A DNA stretch of 32,316 nt, from the NCBI GenBank assembly GCA_030156665.1, contig JASGMB010000021.1:1-32316 (forward strand). Reading direction: 5' to 3'. The translations under genes and the position numbers were made by a program. Shown here piece by piece: positions 16,664 through 27,466 of this stretch. The notes under the pieces are model-generated. The model was not told the DNA's origin. It did no database searches and saw nothing but the letters and a program-made list of their open reading frames with translations. Every line of letters starts with the position of its first letter. Position 1 is the first letter of the stretch. Origin of the DNA: Clostridiales bacterium (GTDB lineage: Bacteria; Bacillota; Clostridia; SK-Y3).

Positions 16664-16749
16664 GACAATCGCCTTCGGCTAATTGATGTTCCTTTCGGCA
16701 CAAAAGACTAAGGTAGATTGTCTTGATATTACGCTTCACTTCATAATAA
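16659..16749 (+). repeat. Element I, copy 3
   Basis: A 91-base copy bounded by AATAA, with terminal stem AAGACAATC/GATTGTCTT and inner CCTT/AAGG pairing. The interior carries GCCTTCGGC and CCTTTCGGC, the two words between which copy 1 has lost its middle. It begins inside the stop codon of the small cysteine-rich gene and ends four bases before a hairpin. Confidence 0.9.
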
Positions 16750-16752
16750 TTT

Positions 16753-16793
16753 AAAATAGCAGCAGGAATTTTTATGTGTCCTACTGTTATTTT
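16753..16793 (+). terminator. Hairpin after Element I copy 3
   Basis: AAAATAGCAGCAGGA (16753-16767) pairs with TCCTACTGTTATTTT (16779-16793), 15 positions with one mismatch and one G-U. A T-run (CCTTTTTTATC) follows a few bases later on the plus strand. It is probably the terminator of the small cysteine-rich gene. Confidence 0.6.
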
Positions 16794-16858
16794 ATTGCCT
16801 TTTTTATCTTATTGTATTAAGATAGACACATATTTAAATTTAATCCGGAGGTGATAGT

Positions 16859-18043
16859 ATGTTTGCAAAAGAAATCAAAAAAATATCAAAAGAAATACAA
16901 AATAAACTAATTGAAATACGTCGAAAAATACATCAAAACCCTGAATTGGCTTTTGAAGAATATAATACCGGAAAACTTATATTGAATTATTTAAAACAAT
17001 TGGATATTGAAGTAACACCAGAGGTTGCAAAAACCGGTGTTGTAGGTTTAATACGTGGAAATCAACCGGGAAAAACAGTAGCAATCAGAGCTGACATGGA
17101 TGCACTACCTATAACGGAAGAAAACAATTGTGACTATAAATCAACCATCCCAGGTAAAATGCATGCTTGTGGACATGATGCACATGTTGCGTGCCTTTTA
17201 GGTGCAGCAGAAATTTTAAATCGATTAAAAGATAAATTAAAGGGCAATATTAAACTTATATTTCAACCTGCTGAAGAAGGCGTAGGGGGAGCTCTTCCAA
17301 TGATTGAAGAAGGAGTACTAGACAATCCCAAAGTAAATGCATGTATTGCCACCCATGTCTGGTCAGATATTCCGGTTGGTCAAATTTTGGTAAAACGTGG
17401 ACCAATCATGGCTTCTCCTGATGATTTTGAGATTGTGATTAAGGGCAAAGGTGGCCATGGTGCTATGCCTCATACAGCAACAGATCCTATTGTCATTGGA
17501 TGTCAGGTAGTAAATGTTCTTCAAACTGTAATTAGTAGAAAAATTGACCCGCTGAGTCCTGCAGTAATATCGATATGCTACTTTCACTCAGGCACATGTA
17601 CCAATGTCATTCCCGATACTGCTGTCATTAAAGGAACGGCAAGAACCCTGGATCCGGAACTAAGAAAACGAGTTGCAAATTTAATTGAAACAACTGTTGC
17701 AGGTATTGTAACTACGATGGGGGGGGAGTATGAATTCAAGTATCATTATCTTTATCCTCCTACAATAAACGATAATACCATAACTGATATCTTAGCCAAT
17801 GCTGCTGTAAAAATTATTGGTAGCAATAACTTGATCTGGGGTAATGAACCTTCTATGGGTGGAGAGGACTTTGCCTATTTTGCCGAAAAAGTACCTTCCA
17901 CGTTCTTTAGATTAGGGTGCGGTAATCAGAAAAAAGGCATTATATATCCAATACATAATAGTAAGTTTGATATCGATGAAGAATGTCTTAGTATAGGTGC
18001 AGCAGTTCTATCCCAATTTTCAATAGATTATTTAAATACATGA
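16859..18043 (+). CDS. M20 family metallo-amidohydrolase (N-acyl amino acid deacylase type)
   Basis: A 394-residue cytosolic zinc peptidase/amidohydrolase of the M20D group, which removes N-acyl groups from amino acids (hippurate or N-acetyl-diaminopimelate are typical substrates). Motifs: RADMDALP (78-85), HACGHDAH with Cys104, His106 and Asp107, FQPAEEG with Glu139-Glu140, THVW with His166, the dimerisation-domain segment GKGGHGAMPH, and GGEDFAYF near the C-terminus. The ATG follows CCGGAGGTGATAGT. A small inverted repeat TATCTTA/TAAGATA (16805-16824) in the promoter region could be an operator. It is monocistronic, ending in a terminator shared with convergent gatB. The exact substrate cannot be told. 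Confidence 0.9.
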   Translation: MFAKEIKKISKEIQNKLIEIRRKIHQNPELAFEEYNTGKLILNYLKQLDIEVTPEVAKTGVVGLIRGNQPGKTVAIRADMDALPITEENNCDYKSTIPGKMHACGHDAHVACLLGAAEILNRLKDKLKGNIKLIFQPAEEGVGGALPMIEEGVLDNPKVNACIATHVWSDIPVGQILVKRGPIMASPDDFEIVIKGKGGHGAMPHTATDPIVIGCQVVNVLQTVISRKIDPLSPAVISICYFHSGTCTNVIPDTAVIKGTARTLDPELRKRVANLIETTVAGIVTTMGGEYEFKYHYLYPPTINDNTITDILANAAVKIIGSNNLIWGNEPSMGGEDFAYFAEKVPSTFFRLGCGNQKKGIIYPIHNSKFDIDEECLSIGAAVLSQFSIDYLNT

Positions 18044-18074
18044 AAATAACGGGCCAAGAAGCCCGTTATTTTTT
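18043..18074. terminator. Bidirectional terminator, amidohydrolase/gatB
   Basis: AAAATAACGGGC and GCCCGTTATTTT form a 12-bp stem with loop CAAGAA, then TT. It lies between convergent stop codons and provides a T-run on both strands. Confidence 0.9.
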
Positions 18075-18077
18075 GTA

Positions 18078-19508
18078 TTATTTATTCAACATTTCTTTCA
18101 ATAAATTATTTAGCATTTGAGGATTTGCTTTTCCTTTTGTTGCCTTCATACATTGTCCTACAAGAAATCCCAACGCCTTTTCTTTACCACCTTTATAATC
18201 TGCAACCGATTGAGGATTGTCCTCTATTACTTTTTTTGCAATTTCTACCAACTGAGATTCATCACTAATCTGAATTAATCCTTTTTCTTTGACAATAATT
18301 TCTGGGTCCTTCGCTTCATCAAACATTACTTCTAAGACTTTTTTTGCTATAGAACCGCTAATGGTGCCTTTTTCTATTAGTGCCAATAATTTTGCAATAT
18401 ATTGTCCAGGAAATGGAATCTCTTCCGGTTCCAAATTGTTATCCTTTAAAATTCTCATTAAGTCTCCCATAAACCAGTTGCTTACTATTTTAGGGTTTGC
18501 ACCGCTTTCTACACATTCTTCAAAAAATTGAGCCAATGTTCTGGAAGAAGTAATAATTGCAGCGTCATATTCAGGTAATTGATACTGCTTTATGTAACGT
18601 TCTTTTTTGGCATTAGGTAGTTCGGGAAGCGTCTTCCGAATTTCCTCTATCCATTCTTTATTGATTACAATTGGAACAAGATCAGGTTCCGGAAAATATC
18701 TATAATCATGGGCTTCTTCTTTATTTCTCATTGCATAACTGACACCTTTTACATCATCCCAACGACGTGTTTCCTGTTCTACCTGTTTTCCAGACTCAAC
18801 AATTTCAATCTGTCTTTTTGCTTCATATTCCATAGCGCGAACAGCGGCTCTAAACGAATTTACATTTTTCATTTCTGTTCTAACACCAAATTCCTTTTGT
18901 CCCACAGGTTTAACTGAAAGATTAATATCACAACGCAAAGAACCTTCCTGCATCTTACAATCCGAAACGTCAATATATTGTAAGATAGATTTTAGTGTTT
19001 CAAGAAAAACCTTAGCTTCTTCAGGAGTTCGCATATCCGGTTCTGTTACAATTTCAATAAGCGGTACGCCACATCGGTTATAATCAATAAGTGAACCTGT
19101 CCCCCATTCATCATGCATTAATTTACCGGCGTCCTCTTCTATATGAATTCTTGTAATGCCTATTCTCTTCTTTTGTCCATTCACTTCGATATCTATATAT
19201 CCATTCTTACAAACAGGTAAATCATATTGTGAAATTTGATATGCTTTAGGTAGATCAGGATAAAAATAATTTTTTCTATCCTGTTTCCCAAATTCTGTAA
19301 TTTCACAATTGGTAGCCAATCCAGCCTTAATCGCATAGTCAACAACTTTTTTATTTAAAACCGGGAGTACCCCGGGCATGCCGGTACAAATAGGACAACA
19401 ATGAGTGTTTACTTCTCCACCAAATTCAGTAGTACAATCACAAAAGATTTTAGTCTTTGTGGAAAGTTCAGCATGAACTTCAAGCCCTATGACTGTTTCA
19501 TAATTCAA
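18078..19508 (-). CDS. gatB: Asp/Glu-tRNA amidotransferase subunit B (GatB)
   Basis: The kinase and tRNA-binding subunit of the GatCAB enzyme, which converts mischarged Glu-tRNA(Gln) and Asp-tRNA(Asn) to the correct amide forms; 476 residues, the usual length. The cradle domain opens with [13 protein letters not shown] and carries zinc-site cysteines (CDC, then [10 protein letters not shown]). It continues with [30 protein letters not shown] and [16 protein letters not shown]; the C-terminal YqeY-like tail ends [21 protein letters not shown]. It is last in the order ligA-gatC-gatA-gatB, 71 bases after gatA. The start ATG follows AGGTGATTAAG. Confidence 0.97.
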   Translation of the reverse strand: MNYETVIGLEVHAELSTKTKIFCDCTTEFGGEVNTHCCPICTGMPGVLPVLNKKVVDYAIKAGLATNCEITEFGKQDRKNYFYPDLPKAYQISQYDLPVCKNGYIDIEVNGQKKRIGITRIHIEEDAGKLMHDEWGTGSLIDYNRCGVPLIEIVTEPDMRTPEEAKVFLETLKSILQYIDVSDCKMQEGSLRCDINLSVKPVGQKEFGVRTEMKNVNSFRAAVRAMEYEAKRQIEIVESGKQVEQETRRWDDVKGVSYAMRNKEEAHDYRYFPEPDLVPIVINKEWIEEIRKTLPELPNAKKERYIKQYQLPEYDAAIITSSRTLAQFFEECVESGANPKIVSNWFMGDLMRILKDNNLEPEEIPFPGQYIAKLLALIEKGTISGSIAKKVLEVMFDEAKDPEIIVKEKGLIQISDESQLVEIAKKVIEDNPQSVADYKGGKEKALGFLVGQCMKATKGKANPQMLNNLLKEMLNK

Positions 19509-19579
19509 ACTTAATCACCTCTTTTATTTAGTTCACAATTACTAGCTAACAGTTTGCAACTAAGTGTTGTAGAAAGCCA

Positions 19580-21040
19580 TTATAAATTTGGTCTAATCTT
19601 ATGATATTCTGTGTTTTGTTCAAAAGTATACGCAGTACGTAATAATGTCGCCTCATCAAAAGCTTTGCCGATTAGCTGCATACCAATCGGAAGTCCTTTA
19701 CTATCAAGTCCACAGGGAATAACTAAGCCCGGGAGGCCTGCTATATTTAAGGATACAGTACATATATCAGCAGCATACATTTCTAAAGGATCCTTTGATT
19801 TTTCTCCAATTTTAAATGCAGTAGTAGGAGTGGTAGGCGTAATAATCACATCGTATCTACTAAATGCATCATCAAAACTTTTCTTTATAAGTGTTCTAAC
19901 TTGTTGTGCTTTTTTGTAATAAGCATCATAATAACCGGAACTCAGTGCATAAGTGCCCAGCATAATTCTTCTTTTAACTTCGGTACCGAAACCTTCACTT
20001 CTTGTTTTTTTATATAAATCTAGCAAATCTTTGAACTGACCTGTCCTATATCCATATTTTATGCCGTCGTACCTAGCTAAATTGGAACTTGCTTCAGCAG
20101 ACGAAATGAGATAGTAAGCTGGCAAAGCATACTCGGTAAGTGGAAGAGAAAATTCCTCATATTCTGCTCCTAAACTTTTCAATATTTCCAAAGCATTCAA
20201 TACCGAATGCCTAATTTCAGCATTTATACCTTCTCCCATATACTCCTTGGGCACTCCGATTTTTAAACCTTTTACATTGTTAACAAGGGCTTTTGTATAA
20301 TCAGGATATTTAATATTTAATGAAGTTGAATCCATAGGGTCATGTCCTGTAATTGCATTAAGTACTAATGCACAATCGGTAACATCTTTAGTTAGTGGTC
20401 CTATTTGATCCAAAGATGAAGCAAAAGCAACCAACCCAAATCTTGAAACAGTACCATATGTAGGTTTCATTCCAACAACCCCACAAAAAGCAGCAGGCTG
20501 TCTAATAGAGCCGCCTGTATCGGAACCCAGCGTAAATATCGCTTCATCTGCAGCAACAGCAGCTGCCGAAGCTCCACTGGAACCTCCAGGCACTCTATCT
20601 AAATCATAAGGATTTTTTGTTTGTTTAAAGTAGGAGTTTTCTGTGGATGAGCCCATCGCAAATTCATCCATATTTAATTTCCCAACTAAAACTGTGCCTT
20701 CTTTTTTTAATTTCTTTACAACTGTAGCATCATAGGGTGGCTTAAAATTATGCAGCATTTTGGATGCACAAGTAGTTAATATACCTTCGGTACATATATT
20801 ATCTTTTAGTGCCATCGGTATTCCAGCTAAATCACCCAACTGCTCTCCGGCACTCATTCTCTTATCTATCTCTTGGGCATTATTGAGTGCTTGTTCATGC
20901 ATAACTGTGAGATAACTTTGTATTTGAGGGTCTGTCAAATTAATTCTATCTAAAATCGACTTTGTAAGCTCTATTGAACTTATTTCTTTTTTTCTAAGTA
21001 GATCTCTTAGTGCATGTGCTGTTAATTGATAAAGTTCCAA
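19580..21040 (-). CDS. gatA: Asp/Glu-tRNA amidotransferase subunit A (GatA)
   Basis: The glutaminase subunit of GatCAB, 486 residues. The amidase-signature triad is in place at Lys79 (ALKDN), Ser154 (GGSSG) and Ser178 (GSDTGGSIR), the same numbering as in characterised GatA proteins. Ammonia released here is channelled to GatB. It starts at TTG 21040 (MELYQLTAH), with AAAGGAG about eleven bases upstream; that ribosome binding site lies past the present gatC stop. The spacer to gatB contains short AGTTCACAATT/AACAGTTTGCAAC words resembling those in the uvrBA spacer. GatA is normally stabilised by GatC, which is shortened here. Confidence 0.97.
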   Translation of the reverse strand: MELYQLTAHALRDLLRKKEISSIELTKSILDRINLTDPQIQSYLTVMHEQALNNAQEIDKRMSAGEQLGDLAGIPMALKDNICTEGILTTCASKMLHNFKPPYDATVVKKLKKEGTVLVGKLNMDEFAMGSSTENSYFKQTKNPYDLDRVPGGSSGASAAAVAADEAIFTLGSDTGGSIRQPAAFCGVVGMKPTYGTVSRFGLVAFASSLDQIGPLTKDVTDCALVLNAITGHDPMDSTSLNIKYPDYTKALVNNVKGLKIGVPKEYMGEGINAEIRHSVLNALEILKSLGAEYEEFSLPLTEYALPAYYLISSAEASSNLARYDGIKYGYRTGQFKDLLDLYKKTRSEGFGTEVKRRIMLGTYALSSGYYDAYYKKAQQVRTLIKKSFDDAFSRYDVIITPTTPTTAFKIGEKSKDPLEMYAADICTVSLNIAGLPGLVIPCGLDSKGLPIGMQLIGKAFDEATLLRTAYTFEQNTEYHKIRPNL

Positions 21041-21061
21041 ATCTTCTCACACTCCTTTTAC

Positions 21062-21079
21062 CTATTCTACAATATTAGG
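21062..21079 (-). other. Ghost of the original gatC C-terminus
   Basis: In the frame one base off from present gatC, these 18 bases read Pro-Asn-Ile-Val-Glu-stop, matching the conserved VPxIVE-type ending of GatC proteins. They mark the right border of the deletion and overlap the present TAG stop. Confidence 0.7.
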
Positions 21080-21279
21080 AACTCATCTTCTCTAAAAACA
21101 TTTTGAATTGGTATAGCATGGGCAGTAGGTTCTACTTCTGAAGTATCAAGCTCATTAAGCTTGTCCGCAAAAGCAATAATGCTTTCCATTTCACTTGTTA
21201 ATCTTTCTTTTTCCTCTTCAGTTAAATTTAATCTCGCAAGATTAGCTACATGTTCAACTTGTTCTCTAGTAATTTTCAT
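21067..21279 (-). CDS. gatC: Asp/Glu-tRNA amidotransferase subunit C (GatC), C-terminally truncated
   Basis: GatC is the small clamp that binds GatA and wraps toward GatB. This copy has 70 residues against a usual 93-100. Residues 1-65 are normal (MKITREQVEHVANLARL..., helix pair, VEPTAHAIPIQNVFREDE). Then the family's last ~25 residues (normally a Pro/Lys-rich strand ending VPxIVE or similar) are replaced by FLIL and a stop. The bases immediately after Glu65 read PNIVE-stop in another frame, which is the expected natural ending. So an out-of-frame internal deletion has removed the middle of the C-terminal extension. The helical part that contacts GatA is retained, so partial function is plausible. 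The ATG follows AAAGGATGTGAGC. Confidence 0.9.
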   Translation of the reverse strand: MKITREQVEHVANLARLNLTEEEKERLTSEMESIIAFADKLNELDTSEVEPTAHAIPIQNVFREDEFLIL

Positions 21280-21416
21280 ATGCTCACATCCTTTGCCACC
21301 ATTATCTTTTCAATTTTCAGCTTGTATTTAATCTCTAACCATTATATATTAAGACTTTTTGTTATTCAACGTTTGTACAATAAAAATTGTAAACGATTTA
21401 AATGAATAATGTTTTA

Positions 21417-23444
<2,028 letters not shown>

Positions 23445-23449
23445 CTAAT

Positions 23450-23477
23450 ATTATACCATCATTTTGCACTTCTACAA
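23450..23477 (-). promoter_or_regulatory. Promoter of ligA
   Basis: TATAAT (23455-23450) with TTGTAG (23477-23472) 16 bases upstream, about 35 bases ahead of the ligA start. Confidence 0.5.
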
Positions 23478-23598
23478 CTCTATTCTCCATAACGTCTGTT
23501 CTCCTAGCTTATAAACTTTAAATAACCGAATATTTTGCACCTTATTATAATTAACCAACTTTAAAACTAAATATTATGATTTAAAGTTGCTTAATTTC

Positions 23599-23647
23599 AT
23601 CGATAACTACAATTAATTTATTTTAAATTTAGATATTGGTTATCGAT
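23599..23647 (-). terminator. Inverted repeat after yunB
   Basis: ATCGATAAC (23599-23607) and GTTATCGAT (23639-23647) are a perfect 9-bp pair around a 31-base A+T-rich loop, two bases from the yunB stop codon. No T-run follows on the minus strand, so it is a weak terminator at best. Confidence 0.35.
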
Positions 23648-23648
23648 A

Positions 23649-24365
23649 TTATTTTATCATGTTTAATATTGAATCGGAAGCATTGCTGGTTGTTCCTTCT
23701 ACGTTAATATATTGCTCTGGTACTGTACCGACAATAATTGTTTCGGCCACCGGAACTGTTGTAACTATTTCCGAACTACTTTTCATCATAGGCAATAAGA
23801 CCCATACATTGCTATGTACTTCAAGAATAATTTCATGTTTCGTTTGATTAATACCTGCTGTATGAAAGTTGTTTTTGAAATCAATCTGTGCAGTTCCCAA
23901 TGGAATAATCTTTACAGGAATCTTAGGTCCCCATCCTGAAAGAATTTGGCTGTTAAGCACATTGCCTATAGGCACATAAATTTGTGTTGAATCTATAGTC
24001 TCAATTCTTTGTTGTATACTCATAGTAAGCGCTGCTTTTAACTGATTCATCTTCACTATATTTGCTTGTAGGGCAGTAATTTGTTCATCTTTATTTTTTT
24101 GAAAAGTAATAAGATCTTTATATTTTAGGTTATTATCAGCTATTTTTTCGTTTACAGCCTCATTAATTGCTCTAGTTGCTATGTATTTAGCTCTTGCTTC
24201 CGCAATAGAAATAACGGTAGGTCGTATTTTTTTATCGAATAGTGAAAAAGTGTAAAATATCAATAAAAATACAACAGCGATAGCAAGATATCTATTATAA
24301 TTTCTCTTTTTCTTTCTTCTATATCTCATCCTATATCCAAGGTTTCGGCGTGTCCATAACCTCAT
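23649..24365 (-). CDS. yunB: Sporulation protein YunB
   Basis: A 238-residue protein with a very basic N-terminus (RRKKKRNYNR), one membrane segment (about 26-43) and a soluble domain. YunB-family landmarks are AEARAKYIATRAINEAVNEKI, IPIGNVLNSQILSGWGPKIPVKI, FKNNFHTAGINQTKHEI and VPVAETIIVGTVPEQYINV. YunB is a mother-cell sporulation protein that contributes to spore formation; its molecular action is not established. The ATG follows AAAGGAGGGG. It stands alone between yebC and ligA. Confidence 0.9.
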   Translation of the reverse strand: MRLWTRRNLGYRMRYRRKKKRNYNRYLAIAVVFLLIFYTFSLFDKKIRPTVISIAEARAKYIATRAINEAVNEKIADNNLKYKDLITFQKNKDEQITALQANIVKMNQLKAALTMSIQQRIETIDSTQIYVPIGNVLNSQILSGWGPKIPVKIIPLGTAQIDFKNNFHTAGINQTKHEIILEVHSNVWVLLPMMKSSSEIVTTVPVAETIIVGTVPEQYINVEGTTSNASDSILNMIK

Positions 24366-24978
24366 AATAACCCCTCCTTTACTATACTATGATAGTGCAA
24401 GTGGTTTGTTACTTTTTAGAATATCTTAAAATTTTAATTAATGTAATTGTCATCCGAATAAAGCTTTTCTGTTATCGAAAATTTTGATATATCTCTACAG
24501 TATTTTATTCATAAAAAATATTTTGTAGAATGAATTATTAATAATTAAACCAAAAATAACTTCTATTTGAAACAAATCTATATTTTATTAACATAAAATA
24601 TTTAAAACGAGGAAAACTAATTGATATTTACTATGAAAAAATAGAAATATTATTAAAATCATATGTGGAGGGACTAAATAAAAATGTTTTTAAACCATAT
24701 AAATCAATAACACTTTTTAAACATTGGATAGTAGTATTACACTGTTCTTTATACATACAAATCATATTAACGAAAAAACAAATTCCTTTAAAACATCTTA
24801 TAATAACATAAAAACACCCTCCTATTTGGATATATACCAATATAAAAAGGTGTTTTACTTGTACATTCATAATTCAACAATTTTTTATAATTAAATATAT
24901 ATCAGTGATTGCTCAAAAACAATAATATATATCATAATCCATTGCTTATTATAAAACCCTCAATCCCTTGGTATAAAC
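24366..24978. other. Gene-poor stretch between yunB and yebC
   Basis: About 610 A+T-rich bases. A plus-strand frame stays open from about 24558 to 24811 (protein-like stretches such as KIEILLKSYVEGLNKN) but has no start codon or ribosome binding site in a proper place. A 79-codon minus-strand frame (24631-24870) overlaps it and the terminator hairpin. Neither is convincing; the stretch could be the remains of a gene. The only clear feature is the hairpin at 24811-24856. Confidence 0.5.
24811..24856 (-). terminator. Probable yebC terminator
   Basis: AAAACACC and GGTGTTTT form the outer stem, with TATATTGG/CCAAATA inside. On the minus strand it is followed by TTATG, making a GGTGTTTTTATG tail. 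It lies about 120 bases past the yebC stop. Confidence 0.5.
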
Positions 24979-25713
24979 CTATTCTTCGGGCATATTCCAA
25001 TTGTGGTAAACATTTTGGACATCATCGTTGTCTTCAAGCAATTCAATAAGTTTTTGCATTTTTTTTATGTCATCTTCTGATTCTAACGCTGTCATGGTCT
25101 GAGGAATCATTTCTATGCTAGCCGATGCAAACGTAAATCCTTTCATTTCTAGTGTATCGCGCACTTGTGAGAAGTCATCAGGAGCAGTAAGGATTTCATA
25201 ATAACCATCTTCTGCTGAAAAATCTTCTGCACCAGCTTCTAATGCTTCCATCATCAGTTCATCTTCATCAATGTTGTCCGCTTTTTCAATAATAATAACA
25301 CCTTTTTTATCAAACATAAAGGACACACAACCGGTTGTACCAAGATTTCCACCATATTTATCAAAAAGATGTCTCATTTCTCCTGCTGTTCTATTTTTAT
25401 TATCAGTCATAGTTTCAACAATAACAGCTACACCAGACGGTCCATAACCTTCATAGACTATTTCTTCGTAATTTGCTCCACCTAATTCGCCAGATGCTTT
25501 TTTAATACTTCTTTCGATTGTATCATTCGGCATATTATTTGCTTTAGCCTTAGCGATTGCATCTTTAAGTTTTGAGTTTGAGGCTGGGTCAGGCCCTCCC
25601 TCTTTTACAGCTACAGCAATTTCTCGTCCTATTTTTGTAAATATCTTACCTTTTTGTGCGTCAGTTTTTTCTTTTTTATGTTTTATATTAGCCCATTTTG
25701 AATGGCCTGCCAT
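24979..25713 (-). CDS. yebC: YebC/PmpR family transcriptional regulator or translation factor
   Basis: A 244-residue member of the YebC/PmpR/TACO1 family. The signature N-terminus [20 protein letters not shown] is intact, followed by three alpha-beta domains with [50 protein letters not shown] and the acidic [16 protein letters not shown]. Members have been linked to transcription control and, more recently, to helping ribosomes through proline-rich stretches. I use the ATG at 25713; the in-frame ATG nine bases upstream is adjacent to the AAGGAGG ribosome binding site and cannot be used. It is monocistronic. Confidence 0.95.
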   Translation of the reverse strand: MAGHSKWANIKHKKEKTDAQKGKIFTKIGREIAVAVKEGGPDPASNSKLKDAIAKAKANNMPNDTIERSIKKASGELGGANYEEIVYEGYGPSGVAVIVETMTDNKNRTAGEMRHLFDKYGGNLGTTGCVSFMFDKKGVIIIEKADNIDEDELMMEALEAGAEDFSAEDGYYEILTAPDDFSQVRDTLEMKGFTFASASIEMIPQTMTALESEDDIKKMQKLIELLEDNDDVQNVYHNWNMPEE

Positions 25714-25930
25714 GTTAATCATCCTCCTTCTAATCCGAATTTATTTTAACATAGATAAGGATAAATTCGCAACAAAAAAGTATTCTCATAGCAGCTCATA
25801 CACCATTAAATTTCTGCAAGTAAATATATACAACGGGTGCATTTAATTTATCTGAAGAATATTATTCCAAGACTTATATAATATCTAATGGTATTTAGAT
25901 TACAGTAAGTTTTAATTTACACCACTTAAA

Positions 25931-25982
25931 AATGTTGATGATTACCAAACATATTGTAGTACACCTGGTAATCATCAACATT
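25931..25982 (-). terminator. Terminator of the S8 protease gene
   Basis: AATGTTGATGATTACCA (25931-25947) and TGGTAATCATCAACATT (25966-25982) form a perfect 17-bp stem with an 18-base loop. TTTAAG follows on the minus strand. It starts three bases past the stop codon. Confidence 0.9.
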
Positions 25983-25985
25983 TCC

Positions 25986-26996
25986 TTATAACAATAAAAG
26001 TGCAGCAATAAGCATATTCATAAATAAATCACTTCTTCTTAAACCTCTGGTTCTTAAAGCAGCATTATTGTAAACATAGTCAGTCTTATTAATTCTTCCA
26101 AATGAAAATAGTCCAAAACCATATTCATTATCTCTACCTATATCTCCCAAATCTTCGGAATAAATATGAAGAAGTAGTCGAATTTCTTCGGGAGTAAGTC
26201 TTCTCTTGTATCTCCTGATACCTTTAGCTTGCAGCAATGCTACTGCACCTGTAATAATAGGTGTAGCCATCGAAGTACCACTTAAAGTGGCATAACTGTT
26301 ATCTAAGTAACAAGAATATATATCTTTCCCTGCTGCTGCAATTTCTGCTTCTTCTCCTATAGAACTGAAATCGGCTCGTTTTTTATCTACATTGACCGCT
26401 GTAACTGCAATAGTTTCATCAAAACGTGCAGGATACCCAATGGTATTTCCACTTCCTCCCTCACTCATACCTTCATTCCCTGCTGCACATACTAAAGTGA
26501 TTCCTTTCGCGTAAGCTTGCGCTATAACTTTTTGATATTCCTGTGAATAGGTTTGAGAAGAAAAGGACATATTTATTACATCTACATCACGCTCTATCAT
26601 CCATAAAATACTATTTCGGATTGCATCAAAACCAGCAGTACCATCTTTGTTAAATGCTTTTGCAATATACAAATCAGCTTCAGGTGCTACTCCTATTATC
26701 CCGACATTATTACGTTCCGCTGCAATAATGCCTGCTACATGTGTACCATGGCCATTTTCATCTAATATATCCTTTCTATCGGAGAAAGAAAAATTAACAT
26801 AATCTTTTACCCTACCTTTTAAATCTTGATGGTTAATGTCAATTCCAGTATCTATAATACCTACTTTTATACCTTTTCCTGTTGTTTCACCCCATTCCAA
26901 AGGTGCTCCTACCATTTCTACTCCATAATCAATAACTTCTCGTTTTTGAGAAGGTCTTACATCTAAAACCTTAAAATCACTTATTTTGAACCTCAC
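25986..26996 (-). CDS. Subtilisin-like serine protease (S8), probably intracellular
   Basis: A 336-residue peptidase with the subtilase triad Asp49 (GIIDTGID), His83 (NGHGTHVAG) and Ser242 (SGTSMATP), plus oxyanion Asn174 (AAGNEG). There is no signal peptide and only a short N-terminal extension of about 40 residues (MRFKISDFKVLDVRPSQKRE...), so it is likely cytoplasmic, like intracellular subtilisins. The C-terminus is unusual: after the catalytic domain it ends RTRGLRRSDLFMNMLIAALL and stops, a basic stretch and a hydrophobic tail that could anchor it. It starts at GTG 26996, with GGAGGG about seven bases upstream. It is transcribed alone and ends in a strong terminator. Confidence 0.9.
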   Translation of the reverse strand: MRFKISDFKVLDVRPSQKREVIDYGVEMVGAPLEWGETTGKGIKVGIIDTGIDINHQDLKGRVKDYVNFSFSDRKDILDENGHGTHVAGIIAAERNNVGIIGVAPEADLYIAKAFNKDGTAGFDAIRNSILWMIERDVDVINMSFSSQTYSQEYQKVIAQAYAKGITLVCAAGNEGMSEGGSGNTIGYPARFDETIAVTAVNVDKKRADFSSIGEEAEIAAAGKDIYSCYLDNSYATLSGTSMATPIITGAVALLQAKGIRRYKRRLTPEEIRLLLHIYSEDLGDIGRDNEYGFGLFSFGRINKTDYVYNNAALRTRGLRRSDLFMNMLIAALLLL

Positions 26997-27466
26997 ATCT
27001 ATCCCTCCATTACCGTGCGAATTGTTTTTGTATTTTAAAAGGCCGGTTTACAGCCTATAAGAATAATTCTCCTGCTATATAATATGCAACCTTTTAAGAT
27101 ATTGACAATAAATACTAATTATGATTACATATTATATTTCCTAAAGGAAATATTAAGTAAAATGTATCAACCTCATGGGTATATGGAGGGATTTCTAACT
27201 ATCGTTTTTTATGCCTTAAAGGTTTTCTGTCATAGTCGTTACAGCCACTAAATTGTGTGAAACAGTCTTATGCCATTATACTTCAGCCATTCTTTTGATT
27301 TCTTATAATCGGGAAGAATAGATTCTACCAATATTTTATCTATCTAAAATCATAAAAAGCCTTCCAATTAAGAATATTTATATTATACTTAATTAGAAGG
27401 CTTCTTGCATAAAAATTCAGTATTTTAAGTACCAGACTATATCATTGAAACTTTGTGCGTTAATGC
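26997..27466. other. Gene-poor stretch between sleB and the S8 protease gene
   Basis: About 470 bases without a gene I can support. The left half contains only very short open frames without ribosome binding sites. The one clear feature is the sleB terminator at 27357-27403. Confidence 0.6.
27357..27403 (-). terminator. sleB terminator
   Basis: AAGCCTTC-C-AATTAAG (27357-27372) and CTTAATT-A-GAAGGCTT (27388-27403) pair over 16 positions (G-U at the C/A step on the minus strand). It is followed by TTTATG on the minus strand. Confidence 0.8.

Noticed and set aside
24383-24391. CATAGTATA as a sigma-K-like -10 before yunB
   Set aside because: Transcription would start inside the Shine-Dalgarno sequence.
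24631-24870. 79-codon minus-strand frame
   Set aside because: It overlaps a terminator-like hairpin, has low-complexity composition and no ribosome binding site before its ATG.
27185-27253. 22-codon plus-strand frame starting ATGGAGGG
   Set aside because: No ribosome binding site and no recognisable feature.
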